This document shows, piece by piece, positions 45,266-57,367 of a stretch of DNA of 64,000 nt; position 1 is the stretch's first letter; every line of letters begins with the position of its first letter. The position numbers and the translations under genes were made by a program. This DNA comes from Aulostomus chinensis (lineage: Eukaryota > Chordata > Actinopteri > Syngnathiformes > Aulostomidae): positions 26,984,626 through 27,048,625 of the forward strand of contig JBBMOA010000009.1 in assembly GCA_037954235.1 (NCBI GenBank), in the 5' to 3' direction. Under the pieces are notes generated by a model that was given only the letters and a program-made list of their open reading frames with translations, had not been told where the DNA came from and searched no databases.

Positions 45266-47554
45266 TATCAAAAACCATACTTAGATTATAAAAAAATAGG
45301 ACAAACCCATTAGAGTTAAAAAAAAAAAGACCTCGTGTCGATGTGCTGCACCAAAATAGATCCTTCAACTCCGAATGGAACCTCTGGCTCCGAAACGTCC
45401 AGAAACCCAGATTTTTCTTCAACTCTCTGCGCCGTCCTGAATAAAACATCTAAACGATGATACGTTTTATTTGCAGCCACATGCTTTAGAAGTCGTAGTT
45501 TAAGAGGTTCCCAGTCACGGGCACTCCAGTGCTCCTGGTGCAGAGTGAGAACCGCACGCTTTCATTGCTATGATAAAGCATCTGAACATGATGTTGACAC
45601 ACAGTCTATAGTTCAAGTTATCATGAATATACTTGTGTTTTATGCAAGATAATATCAGTGAAATACAGCTGGGGAAAAAAAGAGAACACGTGTTTGCCGA
45701 TGATTATTGAAACTGATTTAAAACAAATACCACATGGAGGTTCCTGGAGTCTGTTCTGCAGATCTGCAAAGCCGACCAGACGGTTCTGGATCGTCACAGT
45801 CCAGCTCAAACAGCTGGAGCAAATGATCTGGAGGCCTGGAGAAGATTTTCCGGGTGCTCTGCTCTTGAGTCCATCTGGGCTGATTTGAACAAAGATGAAC
45901 AAAAATGGAAGACAGACAATTTAACCTTTGGTGTTTTGTGTTTTGGAAGTATCTTAACTTAACAAGAACATAAAGGCTCCGTTTTCAAGAGCGTGGAAAT
46001 AATCCAAATCTATTCCAGCATCAAATGGTGGCAGTGTCAAGATGTTGAAACTGGTCACCTACTTTCCTCGCTGTATTCAGTATTAATTAGCAGCGTGTGG
46101 TTAATAATATACTCTCATGCAGTCCACATTTCAAAGTATTTGTAGTCTTGCTGCAGCTCTTTCAATCTATAGAATTGACAGAATTTAAGGCATTGAAAGC
46201 ATGAAATAGTGATAAGTACATCTAGAAAATGTAGATTGGAGCAGCGCGGTTCAGCATGTATAATGAGTTGCTTTTCATCAGTACAATGACCTGCTATTCC
46301 CTTTTCAGTCCCTGAGGCTTTTATTTTGAAGATATTATTCCTGCAACCAAGACAGGAGAGCGATAACATGGAGGGGAAAAAAGGATGTTTCCTGGAGAGA
46401 GAAAAATTAACTTTCTTTGGTTGTTTAGCAGATGGATGATAAGGACACAAGTTGAGTGTAATTTCCTCTGTAAGCTCTCCAGGGAGAAATATATTGGAGG
46501 AGGCTGATGATCAATGGACTGCTGGGTGAAATCATGAAAACAGGCAAAGCTGTAAATCAAAGGAAAACTAGAAAACTGGATCTTTTTTTTTTTTTTTACC
46601 TGTTCAGTGTTTTTACACCCACATTTTACGTGTGGCAATCATCATTTACTGGATTTGAATAATTATTCATTGAGACAAATCTATCGTTTTCTTTTTCATA
46701 AGATGAACCTGCTCCAGACGGCGGCACCGACCATCTTGACTTGACGTTTTCACATATTTCAAAAAGACAGATGATTCATGACTTTTACATCTGCATCAAA
46801 ATATGTTTCAGGTGATGCACTGAACACTTGGAATGACGGAGACGGGTCTCGTATAATGTCCTTATGCACAAATGTGCTCTTATTGTGGAAGTGAAAACGA
46901 CGTCTTTTTCAAGCCTGCACACAAAGGATATCAGGATGAACGACTTATAAAAAGCTCCACTTCCTGCCCGAAACACAACAGTTGCATGGTGGGAAACTGC
47001 AGATTAGACAAATTTTTGGGAACTCTTGATAATCTGGTCAGATAACTTTTAAAACTGGAGAAAGTATTTGAATTTTGTGGACAGGACGTTTACCAATGAG
47101 AGGCCACCATGTGCACATACATGTGGCTTCGCTGAAATGTTTCCTTTGTTAGTTACAAATTCTGATTGTTATTGAGAGATTTACTAGTTGTAGTAAAACT
47201 GATGTAGGTGTCTTATATGGCTGCACTTCGTTCACTTTCATAAATTCACAAGTTAATCATGTGATCAGTCACCTGACCTTGCCGACTAATGGCCAGTCAT
47301 TCTTTTTTGGTCCCTACTGGCATTGAAAATGTGGCACTTCAAAAAAACATTGCAGTTATTTCATTCTCACCTTCTCAGGCACTAAAACCCTTGTCCACTA
47401 GGTGGTGCTATAATCTCTACTCTGTTCATAACTAGGAGGCAAGACTTTCTTCTTCTGGCAGAAATAAATGGTACAATGAATTTTGTGTGTTGTGCAACAT
47501 TTGAGGTGATGAAGTGAGAAGAGAAACTAACATCAGCAAAGGTGTAGACATCTC

Positions 47555-47558
47555 TCTT

Positions 47559-47614
<56 letters not shown>

Positions 47615-47706
47615 GCGTTCGCAAACTCGGGCCACCTCTAGGGGGACTCCTACATTCACGAAGGGAAATGCAGTTTGTGTGAGCGTGCATAAATGTGTGA
47701 GAGAGT

Positions 47707-47745
<39 letters not shown>
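47555..47745. repeat. (TC)n-(CA)n and (GA)n tracts at the adcy6 promoter
   Basis: A TC tract (47555-47590) flows into CA (47591-47613); 85 bases on, a GA tract spans 47699-47741. They flank the upstream side of the adcy6 first exon region. The pyrimidine and purine arms are complementary. Confidence 0.93.
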
Positions 47746-47759
47746 AGAGATAGGGGGGG

Positions 47760-47952
47760 GGGGCGAGTCGGGGAGGTCGAGGCGGTGGGAATGTACTGTA
47801 GCTCCGGCTGGGCAAGAGCGAAGGTTATCCGCGTTGTTTCCCCGCACCAGCACACGGACATGCACGCATCTGAAGCTCCGGACGGCGGCTGCGTGAAGGC
47901 TGAAGCCCGGAGCTGCGCCGCAGTGTTACTTCTGTAGCCAGTGTTTCCGATG
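47760..47952 (+). other. adcy6: adcy6 5' UTR exon 1 and promoter-proximal GC-rich region
   Basis: GC-rich, CpG-containing DNA ending in a strong donor GATG|GTAAGT at 47952/47953. The transcription start is not visible, so the 5' limit is arbitrary. The last three bases of the exon are ATG (47950-47952), which on splicing to 49532 opens a 13-codon upstream ORF. Confidence 0.5.
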
Positions 47953-49531
47953 GTAAGTCCGTCGCCTCTCCGGAGCCCGGAGCTTTCCCCGCTGCTGTGT
48001 TGGGCAACTGCTCCGTTCAGTGTGAATTTGTCGCGGGTCGGCTGAACTGAAATGCAGTAAGAGGATCCAGCCGAGGAAAATGCCAACAGCTGACTTGTAG
48101 TAGAGTGTTGGAGCAGCCTGACTCGGACACACGAAGCATTTATGACACTGAATTATAGTTTGGATCCACAGTATTGTCATAGATCTTTGTCCTGTTTGAA
48201 GTCTGGGGTGGGGGGGCTGACCCGGCTCGGACTGTACATCCATCCGCTGAGCCTCAGTAAGTTGCTCGGTGTGTTTCACTCCCGGGGAGTTGGAGATGTG
48301 TGCCGGGGCTGCACTCACAGACTCAGTCTGACTAACTCGGGGTTACCCGGGCTCCAGTTGTCGCCTCGTGTGGTGAAAGGCTGCATTCGAACATGGAGAG
48401 ATGTCGCCTGTAGGCTACTTGGAGCGTCCTGTTATGTAATGCGCTTCGGCCGACTGCCCGCAACCAAACAGTCTGGGCCTACACGTGTGATTTCTAAACA
48501 TTTATTTCCAAACATCAGGCCTGCGTGTGGACCCTCGGTGTCAAATGTAACAAAGCTGAAGGTTCCTTGTAGCGTCTCTGGAATGTGATGGGAAGCATCC
48601 CTGTCATTCGCACCGCAGGCAGGACGGTTGAATGAGATACTCCCATATGTTGCACATGCATGGATATTCTAAGGCAGATAACGTGCATGTACATTTTATT
48701 GCGTAACAGCCACGCCGCTGCAAACCTGCCGTAAATGTACCAAAGGTGAGTCCTTGCAAAGGTGAAACCTCCACATGATCACACAAACGTTTGCTCCCGA
48801 TATGAAAAACAGGATTGTTCTGCAAGTTTAATTGGATCCACGCAGTTGAGGGGGAGGGTGGAAAAAAAAAAGCTTTCCATGTAGGAGAAACCCCATCCTC
48901 AATTACATTTATATTTTAGACACATCCATAAATCATGATGAGTGTTTTAATCGAATAAAAATGCTGGTTGAGCAACTCAAATTCAAAACTGCTGATTGCA
49001 AACCATGTGTGCGTTTCATGTGTTCCCATTCCCGCTGTTTGTCTCGGTCAGTCTAGCAGCGATTTGCTTATTAAGTTTAGAGGTTAGCAGTGTCCTTGAC
49101 ATGTGCTGCCAGGCGCTATAGTGAGTCATCAAAGCTAATGGGGGAAGCATGGACAATTTAATGTGGACTGGAGAGCTCTTGATCTCTGATTGGTGCCCAC
49201 TCACTAGGCCTTTGTTGTCAAATGGAGCACACCCAACCCTGCCTACTCAAGATGTTGGGGGCAGATTGTGGTGATAGCAGAGTGCTATCCAGCATAGAGG
49301 AGGTACCAGTCTCTGCCAACTGTCCTCTCTGGTAAATCAGATCCGCGTTTCTTTTACGAAAGAATAGAAACTTGTTTTCAGTCAGTCAGTGTTTGATTTC
49401 AAAAGTTGAGCAATAATCAGAGAGGTTTTGCTGTCGGTTACCGAACTCGCATATGCACACTTACAACAAATGTGTGTTTTCCTTCATTGTGAGCTTAACG
49501 TCATCATGAGGCTTGTCTGTGTGTTTTCCAG

Positions 49532-49691
49532 GATCTCAGGAGTTCAGTAGAGGCTCTCGGTGGTGTGTAGCGTGGACACACTCTTCCTTAAAGGAGGGCG
49601 GCAGTCTGAGCCCATGGTGTGGACTCGCTGGGACATATTAGTGACCAGGCCAAAGAGCAAAGTGTTCCTACACACAGTGAAGCCCACACAG
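49532..49691 (+). other. adcy6: adcy6 5' UTR exon 2
   Basis: Acceptor GTGTTTTCCAG at 49531, donor CACAG|GTGAGA at 49691. It carries the end of the first upstream ORF (stop at 49568-49570) and the ATG of a second, overlapping upstream ORF at 49614. A 91-nt intron separates it from the first coding exon. Confidence 0.65.
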
Positions 49692-49920
49692 GTGAGAGGA
49701 TCATCCTTGGCGTCATCCCTGGAACCCTAAGATGTTCAGTCGTCACCCTTGTGTCTCTCTTTGCGTCCCTGTGTTTGTTTAGGATGTCGTGGGCCAGAGG
49801 CCTCTTCGTAGGCAGAGTGGACGAGCGAAAGACAGCATGGGGAGAGCGCAATGGCAAGAAGAGGAAGGACAGCTCATCACTTTGCAACCCGCGCTACATG
49901 AGCTGCCTGAGGGACTCTGA
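49614..49920 (+). promoter_or_regulatory. adcy6: Overlapping upstream ORF in adcy6 mRNA
   Basis: ATG at 49614-49616 (context CCCATGG) stays open through the splice 49691/49783 and runs out of frame across the main ATG to TGA at 49918-49920, 71 codons. Ribosomes that start here cannot re-start at the main ATG, so it should lower adcy6 translation. Predicted from splicing signals only. Confidence 0.45.
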
Positions 49921-50677
49921 GGACCTGGAGCCCCCCAGTGTGGCCCCTCAGCATTACCACTGTGGAGCTGGCACAAGTGGGGGCAAATTTGGCTTACGCT
50001 GTGGATGGCAAGAAGACCACTATGGGAAAAGGATGGGCGATGGCGGGGATCTCAGGCTAAAGGCTGTGGACCTGGGCTTTGAGGATGGTGAACTGAGGGG
50101 CAGGAAGGGGGAGGACCTGGGGGAATTAGCGGAGGGCAGCTGCAAGACGATGACGGCAGCAGACTGCTGGATGCGCGTCGTGTGGGTTTTCCAATCAAAG
50201 AAATTTCAGTCAGCCAAGCTGGAGCGCCTGTACCAGCGCTACTTCTTCAGGCTCAACCAGAGCTCTCTGACTATGCTGATGGGGGTGCTGGTGGTGGTGT
50301 GTGGGGTCATGCTGACCTTTCACTGCAACAACAAAACCCTTGATGTGGCCTACATCTCAGTGCTCTCTGTAGCCATGGCTCTGTTCCTGGCCATGATGGT
50401 GGTGTGCAACCGCAACGGCTTCCACCAGGACTACATGTGGATCGTGAGCTATCTGGTGATCGGGGTGCTCGTTGTTGTGCAGGTTTTTGGGGTGCTGATG
50501 GTGTACCCCCGCAGTGCCTCAGAGGGGATTTGGTGGACGGTGTTCTTCATCTACATTATCTACACGCTGCTGCCGGTCCGAATGAGAGCTGCTGTGCTGA
50601 GTGGAGCCGTGCTGTCCACCATACACGTAGTTACCGCCTGGCAACTCAACCAGAAGGACAAGTTCATTTTCACACAG
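49784..50677 (+). CDS. adcy6: Adenylate cyclase type 6, first coding exon (5' part of gene)
   Basis: 298 codons from MSWARGLFVGRVDERKTAWG to KDKFIFTQ, ending at donor CACAG|GTGAGT in phase 0. Residues 1-135 are the cytosolic N-terminus; the opening matches mammalian ADCY6 (MSW..GL....VDERKTAWGERNG), which separates it from ADCY5. FQSKKFQSAKLERLYQRYFF precedes membrane segments at about 160-181, 187-207, 217-240, 249-263 and 268-286. Family knowledge: a plasma-membrane enzyme making cAMP from ATP, stimulated by Gs and forskolin and inhibited by Gi and low calcium. The catalytic C1 and C2 domains are encoded by exons to the right of this window. The start ATG follows acceptor TTTGTTTAG by one base, and the spliced context has A at -3. 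The gene is divergent from cacnb3, as in human. Confidence 0.96.
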
Positions 50678-51282
50678 GTGAGTTTCTGCAGGAGCCACAT
50701 CCTACACTTCCAGGTACACATCTGCACACACCAAGCAGCCCCAACATCAGAATCCCTGACAGCAGAAGTGAATAACATTGATTTTACGGTTACAATGGCA
50801 TCTAGAGGGGCGGGTCAGAGCTAAAACAGTAAGCCATGTGGTGTCCCCCTGGTGCACAGCGGTTAGTACATAACAAATGTGGTCCAAGCAGGGAAAACTG
50901 GTGAACTGGGTCATGGGTACCGAGGGCTCATTGATGTGCTAGTGGGAGTGAAGGACAGTTGGTCTGGTCCCACAGAGGAGCTCCTGTCTCACAAATTACT
51001 AAAAAAAACACAACAGACCTGCGGTGAGGGTCTTGGTCCCAAACACTCCAGAACCCCTAAGAGGTCTTGTGGGCTCTGTGCCAACTGTTTTTCACAATAT
51101 TCAGCAGGCGGCTTTAATGTGCTGGATAATCGGTGTATGACTCAAAATATTAAACATAAAAGTAGGAACCACATGCCTGTTTTTTTTTTTTTTCCCATAA
51201 AAGTCAAATTGAATGTCTCTTGAGTTGAAAAAAAAAGCAACTTGCAACTTTAAAGAGATTTGAAGAAAACATTCACCCTTGA

Positions 51283-51425
51283 GTCCAGATCTGCACCGAA
51301 ATGGAACCGCACCACAATGAATCTTTTCCTCGAGGTTTCATTGAAATCAGTAGTTGTTGTTTTTTTCATAATCCTGCTGACAAACAAACCAAACGTTGGT
51401 GAAAACTCGTCAGAGGCAATAAAAC
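51283..51425 (+). repeat. Interspersed repeat (CTGACAAACAAAC family), copy 1
   Basis: Order: CCAGATCTGCACCGAAATGG, GTTTCATTGAAATCAGTAG, ATAATCCTGCTGACAAACAA, GGTGAAAAC. I recognise the layout as a frequent teleost repeat, though not its library name. Confidence 0.65.
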
Positions 51426-51651
51426 TGAGCAATGAGTGAGCGCTAAATGAAAATGTTGGCGGTGGGGGATACGCACTGTACACTGTTGGGTTTTATATTG
51501 CATCATCAACACGTTTCAGTGGCTGCGCTGTAGCTTTTCTAGACAATCAGTTGAGTAAAAGTAGACAGACAAAGAATTTTCACAAGGAGAGAAGACGAGG
51601 TGTCGATCCAGAAACGCTGTGTGTATATAATAGATGGAGTGGCCAAACTAA

Positions 51652-51692
51652 TAATAATAATAATGATAATAATAATGATAATGATAATAAGA
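51652..51692. repeat. (AAT)n/(GAT)n microsatellite
   Basis: About 13 trinucleotide units mixing AAT and GAT. Confidence 0.9.
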
Positions 51693-54550
51693 ATGATATT
51701 CCCTCTGTTTGTCCCACAGTGTGGAAATTTACATTGCTGCAGCAGCCAAAGGTTGTCCGCATAATAAATAGAGCAAATAAAGAGCAACAGTGAAAACAGA
51801 TATAAAAATGAACAAAACAATTTGTAAAGTGTGGTTAAAAAAACCCAAAAAAAAACAACCATCCCAACGGTGATGATGGTATTTTTATGGCTCAGTCCAG
51901 GATGGACCACGATTGTCTGGCAGCCACTGAGAGCAGTGCACATGGCAGCATCTCTCAGGGTGGAGACATAATTAAGGGGAATTCGCATTTAAATAAGAAT
52001 TAAGCCCTTCTTTGGATTTTTCTCGTAGTTGTAAGGACGGTAATTAACGGTGGAAGCGAAGGACCTTCATGATCAAAGTTTCTGGTCTGTTTTTTCTGTG
52101 TTTGTCTTTGATTTGGTTTCGTCTTTGTCTTTTTTCTTCTTCTTCTTGTTTTTTTGGTTCCTCCTCGCTGATATGCACACTCACGCTTCATGCTTATAAA
52201 ACCAGACCATTTTCTCCACCATTGTCACCATCCAGTTCAGCACAATGTTGTTACTGTATTCACCCTTGGAAATGCCCTACTTTCTCTCCCCGTCAATATA
52301 GGACAAACATTGTACAGACTCCTCAACCACTTTTCCGTGTCAAAGGTGCCGTACTAAAAGTAGATGGTGCTGTAGATCCCGGCAGCTTTTCAAATGAGAT
52401 TTTTAATGAGCCTACGTATTGTGCTGTAGGGCAGCTACTGGCAGCTCTGTTGGGGTTTGAGGAAGGTCATCTGGGTTGAATGAGCCCGTTTAGCTGCATT
52501 GTGGAGGAATATCATGATAACGTAGCATGGTGCCATTCAGGCCACCATTCCCTAAAACAAGGAGGCTATTGTAGTCAAATGAAACAGGGCAGGGTGGGAT
52601 ACTCGGATTGAGCAATGATTTTTGGTGGAAAACCAGATGATTACTTCCTCATTTCGGGGGTTGCGGAAAAATCTAAACAGGCATTAATGACACATGTTTC
52701 CCAACACATTGGAAATAGTTCTTCATCTCTTTTCTCTATTTGTTACTCATTTGATGCTGAAGATGCTGTCAAATGATCATTGACCAGAGAATGAACATTG
52801 TTATTTGTGAGTTAAAAACGCAGGCGGGTCAAATCTCCAGGGTGGAACCTCTGAACTCTTTAAAAGGTCTGTCGCCGCCTTCGGTAAAATTCAGCCGCAA
52901 ACAAATTCTGTCCTTTTTTTTTTTTTTTAGTTTTTACATTTGAATTAGATTTTTTTTTAACTGAAATTACAAGTTATGTGGAATAGCCCAATAACAAAGT
53001 CCTGCTTTGAATTACAGTGAGTGATTCAAGATGAACAGAATCCATTTCAAAACAAGGTCAAACAATCGCCTCCTGTTTTTTGACCTCAGGATGAGCCAGA
53101 CGTCTTTGTCGTATCCTGATATATTGAATATAAACTACATGTGCTTAAACAAGTGTGGATGTGATGCAGTACTAAATAATCTGTAAAATTAGCATGACAG
53201 ATACACGAGACAGATGCAGAGATACACCACTTTGGTGAGTTTGCTTCCACCGATGCTTCATCCACAAACTCTAATTTGCCTTTGTGTCTTGATCTCTCAA
53301 AGACGTTTTGTGAAACCCTAACCCTTCTGAGTGAATCAAGGTTTCAGAAAAACACCAACCGCAAGTTGAGGCTGACAACAAATTACAGCCAACTGGTTCA
53401 AATAGTCCTCAATAATCCAACTCTTGTTCATCCAGGCATATTCTCAGTAATCCACGCTTTGATTGAAGCTGGAAACAAAGAAGCTGGAGCGCGCCAGTTC
53501 GGTGCGAGTGTGAACGAGCATGAAGTTGTTGCGTCACATTAACGTCCCTTTAATTGGGACATTGCACCGTCAAAAACCAGAGATCTACAGCGGAGGTAAC
53601 GGATGACCCTCAGTGGGAACTCAGCTCGCAATGTTCGACGACGGCGTGTTGACGAGTTTTATTAATTGATTATTTTCTTAGCCTTTAGCGCGTCCAGTGG
53701 TAGTGAAAAAACACTCCCAGAGCTGGAGGCGACGCTGTCCAAAACTCCAGTCAGGTTATTAATCTGCCTTGACAAATGCGTTTCAGCGCCAAACATTAAA
53801 AATGCTTTTTTTCATTGCTGTTTGCAAGTCCATGTAGTGAAGCAAGATAAGATGTGAATGCACGTTGTCGGTCGGCAGGTCAGGGCACAGTGCCTGTTTC
53901 TACAGCCTGATGGGCCCCTAAATAAGAAGAAAACACCTGTTGTGCATGTTCTTTTTTGTTAAACTGGACTTAATAGGAGGATTGGTGGAAAGAGTGAAAG
54001 GGATCCCGCTGACTGACTTTTCATTCCATGTTGTTTTACACTCCCCGCGTGTGTTCTACAGTTTCATGGATGCTGTAGGTCCCCCTCTGCTATAGGAGGC
54101 TGCTGCTGAGTAAAAAGACTGTTTGTGCGGGTTTCAGTGTCCCATGATGATCAAAATGCTTTGGCAGAGGCTCGTATCAAAAGTGTTGCAGTCGTATTTG
54201 ACTGGCACGAAACAACCACAGAAGCTGTGGACTGAACTCCAGTCCATGCAGATATACTTTATTATTAGTTTTCTTTACAAAGGATCGATATTAAGCAACC
54301 AGATGGATGTGGAGCCACTCTGAATAAGGCGATATTGACATAACTCCACTGGTCCAGTGAGCTTATGTGTTAAGTGCTCATGCCCCAGACGAGGCAGCGT
54401 GACTACAGGCACATTTGTTGCCTCTATGTACTCTTGGATGTGCGTCAGTTGCATTGCTCTCCTGATGGACTGCTGCCCTGCCCGAGGGCCTGGACCCCCA
54501 ATGCAGGACGTTCCAGCTCTCAGAGCAATCAATGACGGGACAGGAGCCTG

Positions 54551-54581
<31 letters not shown>

Positions 54582-54620
54582 GTGTCTCTGTCTCTGTCTG
54601 TCTGTCTCTCTCTCTCAGGC
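54551..54620. repeat. (TC)n microsatellite with TG interruptions
   Basis: Pyrimidine-rich tract of about 70 bases. Confidence 0.9.
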
Positions 54621-57340
54621 TCATGGTCTTTTGATAGAGGAAATGACATCGACTTTGCTTGGAGTGGTCATCTACCATTTCACACGTATATGTGCATGAA
54701 CGTCTAAGTTAATGTCTTTGATATTCACCCTGGAGAAAACAGCAGTACATCAACGCTGGGTTTCAACAGGTGTCTCTCAGTCTGGCTTCCAGCTGCTTGC
54801 ACTGTTGCGAGTACAGAAGGACTCCATTCAGCCTGTCACACCCTGTATATCGCACACAAACGTTTGTGCTTCTGGCGTCACATGGCCAGACTCCCTGATC
54901 TGGGAAAGCTGGTTTCTTCTTCTGGGACTTCATCATCCTCCAGCTTTCTCTGTTTTTTCCCTTATTTGTATTTTCCCTGTGGAGATGTTCATGCAAGATC
55001 AGAGCTGAGAAGATGTGAGAGCGATGATTGCAAGCACAAAAGGGGTCTTTGTGAGAGACCTCCACGATGAAGCAGCAGGCGCGTGGGGAGGGGTATGGTG
55101 GTGACAAGGGGGCGACCACGGATGGAGAGTGTGAAATAATGTGGGGCTGACGCACCAGCCGTAAAAGGGCTGCCAGTCTCCACTCTTTTTTTTTTCTCCC
55201 ACCACTCTTCTCTTTCTTCTACTCTGAGTCATAATTCCATCCACACAAGATCCCCCTCAGATGTAGTGGCCTTCTATTTCACAGTGAGCGAAGACTGAGC
55301 TCACCACACTGATGGGGATTGTTTCCGTGGATCTGAGTGTTTCATTATCGTCCTGTGAAGGTCTTCCTCGCAGAGATGAAGGTATAAACTGCTGTTGTAC
55401 AAACGTCTCCACTATCCCACAGGCATCCTGTCATCGGTTCAAACCGGGGGAACACAGTCGCTCTCAACACATGCCACTCATCCAAAATACTCTCTGACTG
55501 ACCCACACAAGATTAGACATCAAGATAGTCACATTTTAATGTCTGTCTTTTGCCCCACAAATTTGCTATTAAAGGACTGATTTTAGTGGTTGGCAGCGGT
55601 CGTTTCTTGTGGCATCAGTACGTTGCAGTTCCTTTTATTCAGTTCCATTATTTCTTTAAACAGAACATTTCCGCATTGGAATTCCAAAGTATGACCGAAT
55701 GTTTCGGATTGTGAAGATGGTGGCGATGAAATTCATTTTTTTTTACTGATTGTCAATGGCGTCGTGTAATTTCACCGCACTGTTGAATTAGCAAGTTCGC
55801 ATGGCTTGTGGTTATGTCATTAAACTGAAATGACACAATGGGACTGAATGTAACAGAAATTAAACACTGAACTCTGTGAATATGACATCAGATTCTGGGT
55901 TTGTCTAATAATGAATTATTTGCTTAATTATTCGGGCAGAGAGATTAACGGCGGCTGAAATCACACATTCTTTCGTCACGTTTCGTACATAAAAATGTAT
56001 CTTTCAAAATAGAAGCACGGTCGATTTTTAAACTGAAAGCAAAGTTAATAGCGCTCGTTTTCAGAGTCACATAAGAAAATAACCACAAAAAGGCAAAGCA
56101 ACAGCGACATGCTGGTTCCTTCTTAACACGGCAACATGTAAATATTGATTGCGCATCAATATCGTATCACAGGAGGAAACGTCACGATGTATTGCAGTAT
56201 GGATGTACTGTCCAGCCCTGAAAACGTAACCAGCTCGAACTGAAGATGTCTCATTAACGAGTTGCTGGGTTAATAAATTGTATCTTTGGGCTTATACAAT
56301 TTTAAGACAAACAACTTCATCTGTCCTCAATTTTATGGGACGCCATCACACGTATTTCGTTGAAATACTGTAAAGTGCATCGAATCGTTCAAAAATTGGG
56401 GTGGATATTGTGTTGTGTTGTGTTTTAGTTGCCTGGTGCGGGTTCTTGGCCACAGAAGTGTCAATTCATTGTTTCCTCATCTTCACTTCAGTGTTCTGGG
56501 ATTTTGCACACTTCATCGTTTGCCTTTGGTTTCAAACATCCTCTGTGACAGCCGACGTTGTAGAAGCTGTTTTACTTCCAAGCTGTGACAGCTGGCTGAT
56601 GACCAACAGCATTTTAATTCGGAAGAGCGTCCAAATTCGTGTGCTCCTTCAGATGATGTCAATGTTTACGAGCTGTGACAGTGTGTGTTTTCACCTTATG
56701 TGAGTGAGTTGTCATGGCAAAATCTGTTCCTGGGGACACCAAGTGTAGCAGCAATTAGCACAGAGGTGGTTTTGAGTAATTTGGCAGATTTTTGTTTATT
56801 TATCCGGCTGACTACAGACAGGTTTTGTCAGAACCGCAGCGTCACGGCCATCCAAGAAGCAGACGTGCTTCAGTGGAGGCCAGAGTGAAAGATTTGCGTT
56901 GTCCGTCCCATGAATACTGGGTACGCATCTCAGATTGTGTGACGCCATTGCAAGATGCTCTGTTGTTGTTGTTTTTTCTCTGTTTGGTTTATTTCTGTTT
57001 GTTAGCAACACAGGAAGCTCTAATGTCACAGCTTCACATGAATGCACCACACAGAGCCAGAGGCACAGAGCATTTTGTGCTCCAGAAGCTACATGTAGTC
57101 CAGTTTGTAGCCTTCGGTGTAAACATGCATTAATGCTAATAATCTTTTAATTAGTAGGTGAATCCTCATCATGGCCAGGGAGGTCCTCTTGCCAGGTGTC
57201 ATTCTATAGATCTACACCAAACAATCGCTTTTATTGATCTACATTGCTTCAGCCACCCGAGTTATGATTTCACCTCATGGCGCCGAGCACTCAGACTGTG
57301 GCCTGGACTCAGACATGCACGCTCAGGCGTGTGTGCGCTC

Positions 57341-57367
57341 ACACACACACACACACACACACACACG
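57341..57367. repeat. (CA)n microsatellite
   Basis: About 13 CA units in the adcy6 intron. Confidence 0.93.

Larger units (their letters stand above)
42930..47700. other. Intergenic interval between divergent cacnb3 and adcy6
   Basis: No gene recognised. Contains two CA tracts bracketing a TAACCC-like repeat (43640-43955), a LINE fragment (44085-44260), a GGAT tract (45223-45265), poly-T and AT-rich DNA. The interval may also hold regulatory DNA shared by the two genes. Confidence 0.6.

Noticed and set aside
45658..45900. Possible transposon end (CAGCTGGGGAAAAAAAGAGAACAC)
   Set aside because: Only loosely resembles fish repeat ends; no partner inverted repeat or transposase found.
47589..48086. 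165-codon minus-strand ORF
   Set aside because: Lies across the GA/TC tracts and the antisense of the adcy6 first exon; low-complexity Ser-Leu run.
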